A stretch of DNA of 64,000 nucleotides from Variovorax flavidus (GCF_030317145.1 NZ_JASZYE010000001.1:1860001-1924000), one strand, 5' to 3'; counted from the first letter of the stretch, positions 1 to 9,817 are shown. Program-made: numbers and translations. Notes: generated by a model from the letters alone, not told the origin.

Positions 1-829
1 TGTAGGTCGTGAAGGTGTAGAAGATCAGCGAGCCGCCGGCCGTGTAGCCCAGCACCGTGAAGAACGCGGCCTTGTGATGCTTGAAGAGACCGGCGAGGCT
101 GCCGGCCTCCTTGTTGGCGCGCGACTCCGCGGTCTGTGTCTCGTGCAGCGTGCGGCGCAGGAAGAGCGCGACCACGGCCGCGATGGCGCCGATCACGAAG
201 GGAATGCGCCAGCCCCAGGCCTTGAGCTCGGCCTCGCTCAGCAATTGCTCGAGGATCACGATCACCAGCACCGCCAGCAGCTGGCCGCCGATCAGCGTCA
301 CGTATTGGAACGACGAGAAGAAGCCGCGCTGCCCGCGCAAGGCCACCTCGCTCATGTAGGTGGCCGTGGTGCCGTATTCGCCGCCCACCGAGAGGCCCTG
401 GAACAGGCGGCACACCAGCAGCAGGAAGGGCGCCCACGCGCCGATGGCCGCGTAGGTGGGAAGGCAGGCAATGGCGAGCGAGCCGGCACACATCATCGTG
501 ACCGAGATCAGCATCGACGTCCTGCGCCCGTACCTGTCGGCCACGCGGCCGAAGAGCCAGCCGCCGATGGGCCGCATCAGGAAGCCGGCGGCGAACACGC
601 CTGCGGTGTTGAGCAATTGCGCGGTCGGGTCGGACTTGGGAAAGAACGAGGGCGCGAAGTACAGCGCGCTGAAGGCGTAGACGTAGAAGTCGAACCACTC
701 GACCAGGTTGCCCGAGGAAGCCGCCATGATCGCGAAGATGCGATGCCGCTTCTCTTCGCTGGTGTAGGGCCGATGGGATGGGGCGGAATCGCCGGGTATC
801 GACCCCGCGGCGGACGTGACTGTGCTCAT
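1..829 (-). CDS. MHS-family MFS transporter, alpha-ketoglutarate permease-like (3' part outside window)
   Basis: Proton symporter of the metabolite:H+ symporter branch of the major facilitator superfamily, acting in the inner membrane, probably on a dicarboxylate such as 2-oxoglutarate. Reading the minus strand from the ATG at 829 gives about 276 codons with no stop before the window edge, roughly 60% of a normal 430-440 residue protein. The first membrane segment begins with the MHS signature around [12 protein letters not shown] (residues 41-52), and the loop 2-3 motif [10 protein letters not shown] lies at 94-103. The segment [14 protein letters not shown], typical of KgtP/ProP relatives, follows. 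An AGAGG ribosome site precedes the start. The family is clear; the substrate is inferred from similarity to KgtP and could be citrate, proline or another acid. Confidence 0.85.
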   Translation of the reverse strand, partial: MSTVTSAAGSIPGDSAPSHRPYTSEEKRHRIFAIMAASSGNLVEWFDFYVYAFSALYFAPSFFPKSDPTAQLLNTAGVFAAGFLMRPIGGWLFGRVADRYGRRTSMLISVTMMCAGSLAIACLPTYAAIGAWAPFLLLVCRLFQGLSVGGEYGTTATYMSEVALRGQRGFFSSFQYVTLIGGQLLAVLVIVILEQLLSEAELKAWGWRIPFVIGAIAAVVALFLRRTLHETQTAESRANKEAGSLAGLFKHHKAAFFTVLGYTAGGSLIFYTFTTY

Positions 830-848
830 TGAAAAGGCGCCTCTCTGA

Positions 849-878
849 ATATCTGCGTGTTATCCGGGCGCCAGATAT
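849..878. promoter_or_regulatory. 7-bp inverted repeat upstream of the MHS transporter
   Basis: ATATCTG at 849-855 is mirrored by CAGATAT at 872-878 with 16 bases between, just upstream of the transporter start at 829. The spacing would suit a dimeric regulator, and the repeat overlaps sequence that could contain the transporter promoter. No regulator is identified; the site is seen in sequence only. Confidence 0.3.
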
Positions 879-887
879 CTCGCAGCT

Positions 888-922
888 TCGCGAGCGCCGG
901 CGTTTTCCGCCGGCGCTCGCGA
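888..922. terminator. Perfect 15-bp hairpin between DUF4148 gene and transporter gene
   Basis: The arms at 888-902 and 908-922 are perfectly complementary over 15 bp with a 5-base loop. It lies downstream of the DUF4148 gene stop at 964 and upstream of the transporter start at 829, both on the minus strand. There is no T-run after the stem on the minus strand, so it may be a terminator without a U-tract, an mRNA-end stabiliser or a structured spacer. Confidence 0.5.
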
Positions 923-963
923 CACGCGCGCGAAGCGCTCAGGCGACCGCTGGAAACGGTCGA

Positions 964-1317
964 TCAGCGCGAGGCTTGCCGCGTGAAGGACCGGCCCGAA
1001 TTGAACTGGGCGGGCACCTGGTCTCGGTAGAAGGAACGGCGGTCGAGGCTGTCGCGGTTTTCGCTCGCCTTGGCGACGGCTTGAGCGCGAACTTCTGCAC
1101 GGCTTGCGGTCGAAGTGAAGGGCTGGGCGTTGGCACCCGTGCTTGCTGCATCGCCGTACACGTTGCCCGCGTGCGCCGCAGCAACGGCTTCGCGCGCCAC
1201 GTCGGCGCGGCTGGCAGACGACGTCAGGGGATGCACGCCCTCATAGGTCTCCGCATGAGCGCCAGCGATGGCGAAAAGAGACAGGGCCGATGCAGCGAGG
1301 ACCTTCGAGGTTTTCAT
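964..1317 (-). CDS. DUF4148 domain-containing exported protein
   Basis: Small protein of 117 residues with an N-terminal signal peptide (about 1-22, ending AGAHA before ET) and a polar, alanine/arginine-rich mature part. Two similar segments carry the motif TSxASRA(D/E)V at about 33-40 and 69-76, the repeat typical of DUF4148 proteins, which are abundant in Burkholderiales. The function of the family is unknown; export to the periplasm is inferred. The start at 1317 is chosen because AAAGGAAAC lies just upstream and it directly begins a signal peptide. The longer frame reaching 1797 overlaps the neighbouring channel gene and is not used. Confidence 0.8.
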   Translation of the reverse strand: MKTSKVLAASALSLFAIAGAHAETYEGVHPLTSSASRADVAREAVAAAHAGNVYGDAASTGANAQPFTSTASRAEVRAQAVAKASENRDSLDRRSFYRDQVPAQFNSGRSFTRQASR

Positions 1318-1499
1318 GGTGTTTCCTTTGGGGTGTTCTGGGCATAAGCCCATGGAAACAAGTCTCTCACGGGAATCTAGGGGAAAACCCTTGTCAATTG
1401 GAACTGCCGCGTTTACGAAACGAAAACAATGTCTGGGGCACAGGCTGCGTTTTCCCCGGAACAAACGGGGTCGAAGCGGCATCGTCACGCCCTGAGCCT

Positions 1500-3143
1500 T
1501 CATTCGGCGGGTGGCGCGCGCCACCGGTCCTTCGCTACCAGGACCGGCTCGCGGGGCTGCATCACGAAGTTGGGCGACATGATCTGCACGCCGTATTCGT
1601 TGAAGACGTCCTGGATGCTGGCGTGCAGCGCCGAGAGCACGTCGAACTTGAACGCGCCGACGCGCATGAAGACGTTGAGTTCGTACTCCACGTAGAAGTC
1701 CTGCAGCCGTATCTGCCGGACCATCGGCTCGGGCGTTTCGAGTAGGTCCGGTGTGCGCTTCGCGGCCATCGCGAGCATGGCGTGGACCTGGCGCCATGGA
1801 GAGTCGTAGCCGATCGTCACCGAGGTCGACAGCGAGACGCCGGCAGCCTTGCGCGTGTCACTCTGGTTGACGATGCGCGTCGCGATGACCACAGAGTTCG
1901 GCAAGGTGATTTCCTGGTCCAGGCGCGTACGAAGCTTGGTCGAGAGGGCGCCCAGGTCCACGACATAGCCCTCCGATTCGCCGATCTGCACCCAGTCGCC
2001 CGCACGGAGGGCGCGCGAGTAGATCAGCACGAAGCCGGCCATGACCTGCGACACCAGGCCCGAGGAGCCCAGGGTCACCAGCACGCCGAAGAACACGCTC
2101 ACACCCTTGAAGGCATCGGTGTCGGACCCCGGAAGATAGGGGTACGCGACGACCAGTGCGAAGACCCACACGAGCGCCGAAGTCAGCCGGCGCGTTGCAC
2201 CGATGGTGTCGGCCTGAAGGGCTGCCGTCGTGACACCTCGCACCCTGGCCGCCTCGAACATCGCATGCAGTCCCCGCACGCTCAGATGAGCGATCAGGAA
2301 GATGACTGCGACCGTCGCGAGATCGGGCAGCGCATGCAGCACGGCCAGCATGACCCGGCCCAAGAGCCGGACCATGGAACTGCCGAGCGTCTCGCCCCAG
2401 GGCTGCGTGTAGGGAAAACGGGTAAGCGTGAAAGCCAGCCAGATGTAGACAGCCACGAGCACGAAGGCGATCTTGATCCAGTGGATCACGTGGGCGAGCA
2501 CGGATACGAGAATGCGGCGCCAGTCGAGCAAGGGGCGACTCGACGCACGCTCGCGCACCGCCAAGGTCCGCTCGGCCACCATCCGGGCCACGCGCTGCAG
2601 CGCGACGATCACCAGGACGAGGATGAAAGTCGCGAAGGCGCTCCACGCAACGGAGATGCCGAACTGCCGCGCACTCCCCTGCTCCCAGCGCACCAGCAAG
2701 GCCTCGTGCAAGCGCCGCGCCGCGCTCGCCGTGACCTGCTCGAGCGACGGGTCGCCAGGCTCCAGGTCACCAGGGAGCAGGGAGAACAAGGTCTCGCCTT
2801 CGAGCATCACCGCGTACGCCTGGGTGCCCTCGTGCGTGAACGACGAGACCTCCACCGGCGACCTGAGACGGGAGGATGGCAGATTGCCGATGCGCTCCGC
2901 CGCTCTGGCGGCACGCTGCTGCGCAGAAAGACCGAAGGCCGGCGCACGAAACACGAACACCGGGCGGTTCGCAACGCTCAGCGGTGCGCCCGGCAGATGG
3001 GCTTCGTCGGAATGCGCGGCGCCGCCGATCAACATCAGCAGCAGCACGAGGGCAACGGTGCACGGGATGAGGAACCGCCCCAGGGCTTCGGCGAGTCGAG
3101 GAACGCTCAAGTGTCGCTTCCTGAAACGCCCGATGATGCACAT
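1500..3143 (-). CDS. Mechanosensitive ion channel of the MscS family
   Basis: Inner-membrane channel, 547 residues, about twice the length of E. coli MscS, so a large variant with an extra N-terminal region. A hydrophobic segment (about 25-45) is followed by a roughly 120-residue soluble part, then several membrane helices. The pore-lining helix and beta domain are recognisable around LGSSGLVSQVMAGFVLIYSR and the following RAGDWVQIGESEGYVVDLGALSTKLRT stretch, followed by the conserved NSVV segment. The C-terminal alpha-beta cage part is short. The family role is release of solutes on hypo-osmotic shock; some long members have other roles. It stands alone between a DUF4148 gene and a peptidase gene, all on the same strand. 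Confidence 0.88.
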   Translation of the reverse strand: MCIIGRFRKRHLSVPRLAEALGRFLIPCTVALVLLLMLIGGAAHSDEAHLPGAPLSVANRPVFVFRAPAFGLSAQQRAARAAERIGNLPSSRLRSPVEVSSFTHEGTQAYAVMLEGETLFSLLPGDLEPGDPSLEQVTASAARRLHEALLVRWEQGSARQFGISVAWSAFATFILVLVIVALQRVARMVAERTLAVRERASSRPLLDWRRILVSVLAHVIHWIKIAFVLVAVYIWLAFTLTRFPYTQPWGETLGSSMVRLLGRVMLAVLHALPDLATVAVIFLIAHLSVRGLHAMFEAARVRGVTTAALQADTIGATRRLTSALVWVFALVVAYPYLPGSDTDAFKGVSVFFGVLVTLGSSGLVSQVMAGFVLIYSRALRAGDWVQIGESEGYVVDLGALSTKLRTRLDQEITLPNSVVIATRIVNQSDTRKAAGVSLSTSVTIGYDSPWRQVHAMLAMAAKRTPDLLETPEPMVRQIRLQDFYVEYELNVFMRVGAFKFDVLSALHASIQDVFNEYGVQIMSPNFVMQPREPVLVAKDRWRAPPAE

Positions 3144-3227
3144 CCGCCACGGCCGCGCAAGTGCACTTTGGTGATGGGGAAGCCGCTCCGTAGGCCGGGA
3201 GCAGCTTCCCGTTCGAGACAGCCGCCC

Positions 3228-4895
3228 CTAGTTGATGACGACCGAGAGTGTCGTGCCGGGCGGCACGCGAACCGTCTCGCTGTACGTGCCCGCGACGTTC
3301 GAACGAATCGCCGGGAAGCTTGCCAGCTTCTCCAGCTTCGCGGGCACGGCTTGCGGCAAGGCCCTGTTGTTTCGACCGAGGGTGAGCGGGTCGATCGCCG
3401 GCAGGCTGAAGCCGCCCTCGTTGCGGGCGGGCATGCTGTATTCGGCAATGCCGGCATTCAGGGGAATGATGCCCGCCGATGCCGTGGTGAATCGGTGCAG
3501 TTCCTGCCCGATGCCGGAGTCGGGCCGCTGCGACTTGATGGCGCTGTCGAGGACGTTGGCGGAATCGCTGATGCCCGTGCTCGTCAGCAGTGCCTTGTAG
3601 AAGGCCAGTCCCAGTTGGCGATTCAGGAAGCCGCCGAAGGAGCCGGTCAATGCGTAGCTCTCGCAAGGCTTCCACACAGTCAAGGTGCAGCTGTAGCTGT
3701 CGGCATCGCGCAGGTAGTTCGGGTAGCGCGTGTCGCGAATGGCGTTGTGGCTCGGGTCGATCGACAGGCTCGCCCAGTCTTCCATCATCATCGCGGACAT
3801 CTCCTCCAGCCACGGTTCGAAGCTGTAGGCCGCGCCCATCTTCACGCCGCGGCGGTAGAAGTTCTGCATGTGCATGCCTTCGTGCACCATCGCCGTCGCC
3901 ATCTCCTTCACGCCGGCCTCGCCGTCGAGGTACAGCGACTCGGAGTCCAGGTAGAGGCTCAGCGACTCGTTGCTGTAGGCGAGGTCACCGCTGCCCTTGA
4001 CGAAGTTGTTCAAGGCCCAGAAGTAGCCCACCAGGCCATAGGGCTGACTGTTGCGGTCGAAGTTCACGACGAAGATGTCGATGGGCTGGCCGCTGCCGGA
4101 CAGCAAGCCGCTCACGTTGTGCGGACCCCAGAGCGGGCCTCCGGTCTGGACGAGCATGTCGTAGGCGCCCCCTGCTCCTGCAAACTTGTCCGCCATGCGA
4201 TCGGCCAGTTCGCTCGTGACGCGTGACGAGCCGAGTTCGCTGGCCTCGACCCACAGGTTCACGGTCATGCCATCACTGGTGCGCCGCTGCGCCACGAGCC
4301 TGACGGTGCGCCTCGAATAGTCGTACAGGAAGACATCGCGCTGATCGTTGGGCACGTAGACCGCCAGCGGCAACGCGGACTTGGCGAGATTGGAGGATGG
4401 TTTCGTCGAAGGGTCCAGCAACTTGGCGAAGCCGGACCGATTGAACTCGCTGATGGCGTCCCTGGCCGTCCCGGTGCCATCCTTCGCCAGGATCGTCGCC
4501 TTGTTCGCCAGGATGCTTTGTTCGGTGGTCGAGCGCAGGACGAGTCCTGGCATCGCAACTTCCGCATCGCTTTCGTTGGTCAGCACCAGCGTCACGGTCT
4601 GGCCGTTGAGGCCGGAGATGGACAGTGGGATGTCGACCGGAACCTGCGAGGCGTTGGCGCCTTGCCAGATGCCGGTGCCCGAGCCCGAATAGGCGTTGTC
4701 GCCGATCGCGCTGCAGTCTGTGCACGATGCCTTCACGGCATTGCCCCCGGTCGGGGTCGATGCCTTGGGCGACGCAGCCAGCGCGGCCGAGCTGCCTCCG
4801 CCCCCACCGCCGCCACCACAAGCAGACAGAGCCAGCGCCACCGCCACTACAACGGTCAGCTCGCACAGCGATTCGAATTGCGTTTTGCAGCGCAT
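3228..4895 (-). CDS. Lipoprotein zinc metallopeptidase with HExxH site, M30 (hyicolysin)-like
   Basis: Predicted secreted lipoprotein of 555 residues. The start at 4895 has AGGAG eight bases upstream; an upstream ATG at 4928 is less likely. The N-terminus is a lipoprotein signal ending in LSAC, followed by a run of glycines, so the mature protein would be membrane-anchored. HEGMH at residues 338-342 is the zinc-binding HExxH motif. A following EPWLEEMSAMMMED segment supplies a glutamate at the distance expected for the third zinc ligand in the hyicolysin/M30 group. The C-terminus ends in a beta-rich stretch. Family placement is from motif layout only; the peptidase role is likely but its substrate is unknown. 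Confidence 0.72.
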   Translation of the reverse strand: MRCKTQFESLCELTVVVAVALALSACGGGGGGGGSSAALAASPKASTPTGGNAVKASCTDCSAIGDNAYSGSGTGIWQGANASQVPVDIPLSISGLNGQTVTLVLTNESDAEVAMPGLVLRSTTEQSILANKATILAKDGTGTARDAISEFNRSGFAKLLDPSTKPSSNLAKSALPLAVYVPNDQRDVFLYDYSRRTVRLVAQRRTSDGMTVNLWVEASELGSSRVTSELADRMADKFAGAGGAYDMLVQTGGPLWGPHNVSGLLSGSGQPIDIFVVNFDRNSQPYGLVGYFWALNNFVKGSGDLAYSNESLSLYLDSESLYLDGEAGVKEMATAMVHEGMHMQNFYRRGVKMGAAYSFEPWLEEMSAMMMEDWASLSIDPSHNAIRDTRYPNYLRDADSYSCTLTVWKPCESYALTGSFGGFLNRQLGLAFYKALLTSTGISDSANVLDSAIKSQRPDSGIGQELHRFTTASAGIIPLNAGIAEYSMPARNEGGFSLPAIDPLTLGRNNRALPQAVPAKLEKLASFPAIRSNVAGTYSETVRVPPGTTLSVVIN

Positions 4896-5130
4896 CTTTT
4901 TCTCCTGATTCCACGTGGTCGGCGACACGTGAAATCGGAAGCCGGTCGCGTATCGCCCAGGCCCGAAGGGGTGCCGGCCAGACCGGCGCTCCTGAATTCG
5001 GGTTGCATGCGGATATCGGCAGATGCGGTGAAAAATTCAGCGCTGGTGCAGGCTGTTGTTCCTGGTCCTCAGGAGAATCGCGGGCGGGCCGCTGTCGAAA
5101 GCAGCGCTTGTGGCTACGCGTCAGGAGGGG

Positions 5131-5628
5131 TCAGTACACGCCGAGCGCCAGCCCTGCCGCCAGCGCAGCGCCCAGTTCGCGGCACCGCCCGAGATCTTCG
5201 GCGCCAATCTTCTTCGGTTGCGCGATGGCCTCGGGAGTCTGCGCATGGGTGCATACGATCAATGCCGGCGCGACGCTGCGCAGCCGCCAGCCCGTGGCGA
5301 TGCGATCGATCTGCCGCACGGCGTTCTGGCCGTCACTGCCGGCGCACACCAGCGCGACATAGGGCCGGCCATTCACGCGGTCGAGCGCGGCGTAGTAGCA
5401 GCGGTCGAAGAAGTCCTTCATCAGTCCCGCCATCGCGGCGAGGTTCTCGGGCGTGGCGAACACGTAGCCGTCGGCACCGAGCACATCGTCGGGCTGCGCC
5501 TCGGGCGCACGCAGCAGACGCACGCGCACGCCGGCTTCATCGCTCGCGCCTTCGGCGGCAGCCTGCGCCATCTGCGCAGTGCCACCGGTCATGGTGTGAT
5601 AGACCACGAGCAGCGTCTTGGGAGTCAT
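5131..5628 (-). CDS. Flavodoxin-like NAD(P)H-dependent oxidoreductase family protein
   Basis: Protein of 165 residues with a flavodoxin-type fold. The N-terminal beta strand and phosphate loop read LLVVYHTMTGGTAQMA, the FMN phosphate-binding loop of flavodoxins and NADPH-dependent FMN reductases. FATPENLAAMAGLMKDFFDR (about 75-95) matches the second FMN-contacting loop of the FMN-reductase/WrbA-like group. It probably moves electrons from NAD(P)H to a small acceptor in the cytoplasm; the acceptor is unknown. It follows the lipase gene on the same strand with a 38-base gap and may be co-transcribed. The start at 5628 is used; an in-frame ATG at 5640 is possible. Confidence 0.75.
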   Translation of the reverse strand: MTPKTLLVVYHTMTGGTAQMAQAAAEGASDEAGVRVRLLRAPEAQPDDVLGADGYVFATPENLAAMAGLMKDFFDRCYYAALDRVNGRPYVALVCAGSDGQNAVRQIDRIATGWRLRSVAPALIVCTHAQTPEAIAQPKKIGAEDLGRCRELGAALAAGLALGVY

Positions 5629-5666
5629 GCCGCCCAGCATAGCGGCCTGCCCGACGACGCGCGGAC

Positions 5667-6656
5667 TCAGTCGTCCTTGCCCCGGGAGCGCTCGTTCAGG
5701 AACTCGAAGGCGGCATGCCATGTCTGCGGCGAGTTCAGGATGCCGAGGTGCCCGGTGCGCAGGATGGGATCGTAGGCGCCCTGTCCCGTGAACACGATCT
5801 CGCGCGCGCCGCGCAGGCTGGCGCTCCGGGTGAAGTCCGTGGGCTTGCCGGAAGAATCCTGGGCGGGCACCGGCGCGACGGAACCATCCTGCACCGGGAA
5901 GTAGACGAAGCTGGCATCGCCGTTGCGGATTACCAGCACGCGCGCGGGTCCGTCGTTCTCGTTGCGTCCGCCGCGGCCGTTGAGCAGGCGCAGGAACGGC
6001 GAATCGGGCGAGCCCAGTTCCTGGCACACGTCGCTCGCAGGCGTGAAGCCGCCTGCCGCCGGCGCCTGCCAGTAGTTCGCGGGATCGGGCGAGCAATTGA
6101 TGATGCCGTGGTTGGGCCCGTCGATGGCCACGAAGCGACGCACCAGGTGTTGCGCCTCGTCTTGTCGCATCCATTCGCGCGCGAGCGTCACCCCCAGGCT
6201 GTGGCCGACGATGTCCACCCGCTTGGCGCCCGTGAATTCCATCACCGCGCGCACGAAGCGGCGCAGGTCGGGCACGTTCGCGGCATTCGTGTGGGCGATG
6301 CTCGAACGGCGGGTCTGGTCTGCGGCCAGGTCGCACTGGTCGCCCTGATAGCCCACGCCCCAAAGCTCGCTGGTGGCATAGCCGTTGTCGGCGAAGTACT
6401 GCGCCATCGCCTGAACGCGCCCATAGGGGTTGCAGGCCGTGGGGAACGGCGTGTCGTTGTTGCCGTGGATGAAGATCACCGGCGTTCGCGTCACCGGCCC
6501 GGCGGCGCCGAATCCGATGAGCGGGCGGGCCAGCGAGGTGTCCTCGATCGAAGGGAAGCCGGGTGGCAACGTGATGCCGACCAGGCCGACTGCCTGCACG
6601 GCGCCCGCAGTCATGAAGGCGGCGAGAGCGGCAGCATGGCGAATCCACGATTTCAT
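5667..6656 (-). CDS. Secreted lipase-like alpha/beta hydrolase
   Basis: Exported hydrolase of 329 residues. A signal peptide covers about residues 1-22. The strand VIFIHGNNDTPF carries the oxyanion HG region, and GHSLG at 151-155 is the nucleophile elbow with catalytic Ser153. A histidine in RTGHLGIL near the C-terminus is the likely third triad member. The general layout resembles the Lipase_2/EstA-EstB group and extracellular polyester depolymerases of the PhaZ7 kind. Several cysteines in the mature part would fit disulphides outside the cytoplasm. The substrate, short ester, lipid or polyester, cannot be decided from sequence. Confidence 0.8.
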   Translation of the reverse strand: MKSWIRHAAALAAFMTAGAVQAVGLVGITLPPGFPSIEDTSLARPLIGFGAAGPVTRTPVIFIHGNNDTPFPTACNPYGRVQAMAQYFADNGYATSELWGVGYQGDQCDLAADQTRRSSIAHTNAANVPDLRRFVRAVMEFTGAKRVDIVGHSLGVTLAREWMRQDEAQHLVRRFVAIDGPNHGIINCSPDPANYWQAPAAGGFTPASDVCQELGSPDSPFLRLLNGRGGRNENDGPARVLVIRNGDASFVYFPVQDGSVAPVPAQDSSGKPTDFTRSASLRGAREIVFTGQGAYDPILRTGHLGILNSPQTWHAAFEFLNERSRGKDD

Positions 6657-6782
6657 CAGCGGGCTCCTTCCTCAGCGCCGGCGATGATGCCGACAAAAGC
6701 CGGCGCCGACAAGTTTGGCCGCGCGCGTTTGCCCACGACGAGGGCGTGGCCCGACTGAACTTCGCTTTCAGACCCGCAACGG

Positions 6783-6823
6783 AAAAAGCCGTTGCAAGTT
6801 GATGACTTGCAACGGCTTTTCGC
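6783..6823 (-). terminator. Strong terminator after the tRNA-Ala-Glu-Asp cluster
   Basis: A hairpin with 12 perfectly paired bases (GCCGTTGCAAGT and its complement) and a 5-base loop is flanked by A-run and T-run, so it has a U-tract in either direction. It lies six bases past tRNA-Asp in the direction of transcription. It should end the long folC-to-tRNA unit and may also insulate the lipase operon. Confidence 0.9.
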
Positions 6824-6828
6824 TTTAC

Positions 6829-6905
6829 TGGCGGAGTGGACGGGACTCGAACCCGCGACCCCCGGCGTGACAGGCCGGTATTCTAACCAACTGAACTACC
6901 ACTCC
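6829..6905 (-). tRNA. tRNA-Asp (anticodon GTC)
   Basis: 77-base cloverleaf on the minus strand with encoded CCA end (6829-6831). The 5' end reads GGAGTGGTAGTTCAG and the T-loop GGTTCGAGTCC. The anticodon GTC is read from 6869-6871. It is the last gene of a three-tRNA cluster. Confidence 0.97.
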
Positions 6906-6976
6906 TGGTAGACAACGTTCGCTCCAAATGGAGCCAAGTGCTGCGACTTGTGCCCGCTTCACCAAGCGGTGAAAAC

Positions 6977-7052
6977 TGGCGACCCTACGGGGATTCGAAC
7001 CCCGGTAGCCACCGTGAAAGGGTGGTGTCCTAGGCCTCTAGACGATAGGGTC
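6977..7052 (-). tRNA. tRNA-Glu (anticodon TTC)
   Basis: 76-base tRNA with encoded CCA (6977-6979). The D-arm GTCTAGAGGCCTAGGAC and the anticodon loop CTTTCAC are typical of bacterial tRNA-Glu. It lies between tRNA-Ala and tRNA-Asp and is about 165 bases downstream of gltX, the gene for the enzyme that charges it. Confidence 0.97.
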
Positions 7053-7106
7053 AAAACCTTAGGAACCGCGCTGCGATCAGCGCTTGTTTCTTCTACTCGA
7101 CAACCT

Positions 7107-7182
<76 letters not shown>

Positions 7183-7217
7183 GTGTGGGTGTCGAGCCTC
7201 AAATTATAGCCTGAAAA

Positions 7218-8606
7218 TCAGGCCTCCTTCAATCTCTTCAAAATAGTTTCGCGAGAAAAGAGCGCGAGCACTGCATCGAGGGACGGTGTCTGGGATGTTC
7301 CCATCACCAGTACCCGCACAGGCATCGCGAGAGCCGGCATTTTAAGCGCATGCGCGGCCAGTACTTCCTTGATGGCGGCTGCAATCGCGACTTTTTCCCA
7401 GGTGGCAGTCGAAAGCTTGTCGGCCAGCGTTGCGATGGCCGGCCGCACTGCGTCGGTGATGTGCTGTGCACGCTCGGCTTCGCTCGCGGACACGTCCGCA
7501 TAGAAGGCCGCGGCCCAGTTCGCGAGGGCGACGGTGGTGTCGCAGCGATCCTTGAAGAGACCGCAGATGGCGGGCAGGCGCTCATCGGCGACGATGCCGC
7601 GCTTCTCCAACTGCGCAGCGACCAGCGGCGCCAATGCATCGTCGGCCATCGCCTTCAGGTGTTGCGCGTTGACCCAGCGCAGCTTGGTCTCGTCGAACTG
7701 CGCGGCACTGCGGCCGAGGTGGTCGAGGTTGAACCACTCGATGAACTGCGTGCGCGAGAAGATCTCGTCGTCACCATGGCTCCAGCCGAGACGCGCGAGA
7801 TAGTTGACCATCGCATCGGGCAGGAAACCCTCCTCGCGGAACTGCGTGACGGGCTTCGCGCCATTGCGCTTGCTCATCTTCTCGCCCTGCTCATTGAGCA
7901 CGGTCGGCAGATGCGCATACACGGGCGGCTCCTTGCCAAGGGCGCGGAAGATGTTGATCTGGCGCGGCGTGTTGTTCACGTGATCGTCGCCGCGAATGAC
8001 GTGCGTGATCGCCATGTCGATGTCATCGACCACGACGCAGAAGTTGTAGGTCGGCGTGCCGTCGGGACGCGCAATCACGAGGTCGTCGAGTTCGTCGTTG
8101 CCGATCTCGATGCGGCCCTTGACCTTGTCGTCCCACGCGACCACGCCGCCCTGCGGATTGCGAAAGCGCAGCACGGGCTGGACGCCTTCGGGCACCGGCG
8201 GCAATGTCTTGCCGGACTCGGGGCGCCAAGTGCCGTCGTAGCGCGGCTTCTCCTTGGCGGCCATCTGCTTCTCGCGCAATGCATCGAGTTCGGCCACGCT
8301 CATGTAGCAGGGGTAGACCTGGCCCGCAGCCTGCAGCTCGGCAAGCACCGCTTTGTAGCGGTCCATGCGCTGCATCTGGTAGTACGGGCCTTCGTCATGG
8401 TCGAGGCCCAGCCACTCCATGCCTTCGAGGATGACGTCGACCGCGGCTTGCGTCGAACGCTCGACGTCGGTGTCCTCGATGCGCAGGATGAAGTCGCCGC
8501 CGGTCGAGCGGGCGAAGGCCCACGGGTAGAGCGCGGAGCGGATGTTGCCGAGATGGATGAAGCCAGTCGGCGAGGGAGCGAAACGGGTGCGGGTCTTCTG
8601 TGTCAT
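7218..8606 (-). CDS. gltX: Glutamyl-tRNA synthetase
   Basis: Cytoplasmic class I synthetase that joins glutamate to tRNA-Glu using ATP. The 462-residue length matches bacterial GluRS. The HIGH-type motif is HLGN at 18-21 and the KMSKR loop is at 243-247; RIEDTD (about 42-47) is the glutamate-binding segment. The ATG overlaps the metZ stop as ATGA, so it is probably translated by coupling. Three tRNA genes, including tRNA-Glu, follow at once on the same strand, suggesting that enzyme and substrate RNA can share one transcript. Confidence 0.97.
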   Translation of the reverse strand: MTQKTRTRFAPSPTGFIHLGNIRSALYPWAFARSTGGDFILRIEDTDVERSTQAAVDVILEGMEWLGLDHDEGPYYQMQRMDRYKAVLAELQAAGQVYPCYMSVAELDALREKQMAAKEKPRYDGTWRPESGKTLPPVPEGVQPVLRFRNPQGGVVAWDDKVKGRIEIGNDELDDLVIARPDGTPTYNFCVVVDDIDMAITHVIRGDDHVNNTPRQINIFRALGKEPPVYAHLPTVLNEQGEKMSKRNGAKPVTQFREEGFLPDAMVNYLARLGWSHGDDEIFSRTQFIEWFNLDHLGRSAAQFDETKLRWVNAQHLKAMADDALAPLVAAQLEKRGIVADERLPAICGLFKDRCDTTVALANWAAAFYADVSASEAERAQHITDAVRPAIATLADKLSTATWEKVAIAAAIKEVLAAHALKMPALAMPVRVLVMGTSQTPSLDAVLALFSRETILKRLKEA

Positions 8607-9817
8607 GCCAGGGTGCTCAGGCCACGCAACAGGTCGGCCTTGATGTCTTCGATATGGTCGAGCCCGACCGCGACGCGGATGAGGCCCTGACCGATGCCGG
8701 CCGCCTGGCGCTGCGCTTCGGTGAGGCGTCCGTGCGAGGTCGTGGCCGGATGGGTGATGGTGGTCTTGGTGTCGCCGAGGTTGGCGGTAATGCTGAGGAC
8801 GCGCGTGCTGTCGATCACCTGGAAGGCATTGGCGCGGGCCATCTCAGGTCCATCGCCCTTCACGTCGAAGGACACGACGGCACCGCCCTGCCCCGACTGC
8901 TGGCGCATCGCAAGCTCGTGCTGCGGATGCGAGGCCAGCCCGGGGTAGTACACGCGCGCAATGCCTGGCTGCGTTTCGAGCCACTGCGCGAGCGCGAGGG
9001 CACCGGCGCAATGCGCCTGCATGCGGATGCCGAGCGTTTCGAGTCCCTTGAGAACGACCCACGCGTTGAACGGCGACAGCGCCATGCCGGCGGTGCGCAC
9101 CACGGGGCCGAAGACTTCATTGATCAGCTTCGACGAACCGCAGATCGCGCCGGCGAGAACCCGTCCCTGTCCTTCGAGATACTTGGTGCCCGAGTGGATG
9201 ACCAGGTCAGCGCCCCATTCGGTCGGTCGCTGAAGCGCCGGCGAGCAGAAGCAGTTGTCGACCACCAGCAGCGCACCCGCGTCGTGCGCGAGATCGGCGA
9301 GCGCACGGATATCGCAGACGTCGGTCAGCGGATTGGTCGGCGTCTCGGCAAAGAGCAGCTTGGTGGTCGGACGAATCGCCGCCTTCCATTCCGCCACGTC
9401 GGTCTGCGAGACGAAGGTGGTCTCGACGCCGAACTTGCCGAATTCGCGGCCGATCAGGTTGAGCGTCGAGCCGAACACCGAGCGCGAGCACACCACGTGG
9501 TCGCCCGCCTTGAGCAGCCCCATGCACATCATGAGGATCGCGCCCATGCCGCTCGACGCGCCGATGGCCGCCTCGGTGCCTTCGAGCGCGGCCAGCCGGC
9601 GCTCGAAACTGGCCACCGTCGGGTTCGAGGTGCGCGTGTAGGTAAAGCCTTCCTCGGTGCCGGCGAAGCGGCGAGCCGAAGTCTCGCCGTCGGGCTGCAC
9701 GAAGCTGCTCGTGAGGAAAAGCGCCTCGGAGTTCTCGCCGTACTGGCTGCGGTCGAGCGCGGTGCGCACCGCGAGCGTGTCGCGGTGCAGCCCGGGCGGG
9801 AGGGATCGTTCGGTCAC
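8603..9817 (-). CDS. metZ: O-succinylhomoserine sulfhydrylase
   Basis: PLP enzyme that makes homocysteine from O-succinylhomoserine and sulfide, the direct sulfhydrylation route to methionine. It has 404 residues, normal for the Cys/Met metabolism PLP family. The PLP lysine is Lys212 in [14 protein letters not shown]; the [10 protein letters not shown] segment (about 58-67) and the phosphate-binding SSGM region are also present. The wording follows MetZ of pseudomonads and Burkholderiales; cystathionine gamma-synthase is the main alternative. It lies nine bases after purF and overlaps gltX by four bases. Confidence 0.92.
   Translation of the reverse strand: MTERSLPPGLHRDTLAVRTALDRSQYGENSEALFLTSSFVQPDGETSARRFAGTEEGFTYTRTSNPTVASFERRLAALEGTEAAIGASSGMGAILMMCMGLLKAGDHVVCSRSVFGSTLNLIGREFGKFGVETTFVSQTDVAEWKAAIRPTTKLLFAETPTNPLTDVCDIRALADLAHDAGALLVVDNCFCSPALQRPTEWGADLVIHSGTKYLEGQGRVLAGAICGSSKLINEVFGPVVRTAGMALSPFNAWVVLKGLETLGIRMQAHCAGALALAQWLETQPGIARVYYPGLASHPQHELAMRQQSGQGGAVVSFDVKGDGPEMARANAFQVIDSTRVLSITANLGDTKTTITHPATTSHGRLTEAQRQAAGIGQGLIRVAVGLDHIEDIKADLLRGLSTLA

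Noticed and set aside
1374..1397. TTGACA and TAGATT on the minus strand upstream of the DUF4148 gene
   Set aside because: The boxes are only 12 bases apart, too close for a sigma-70 promoter.
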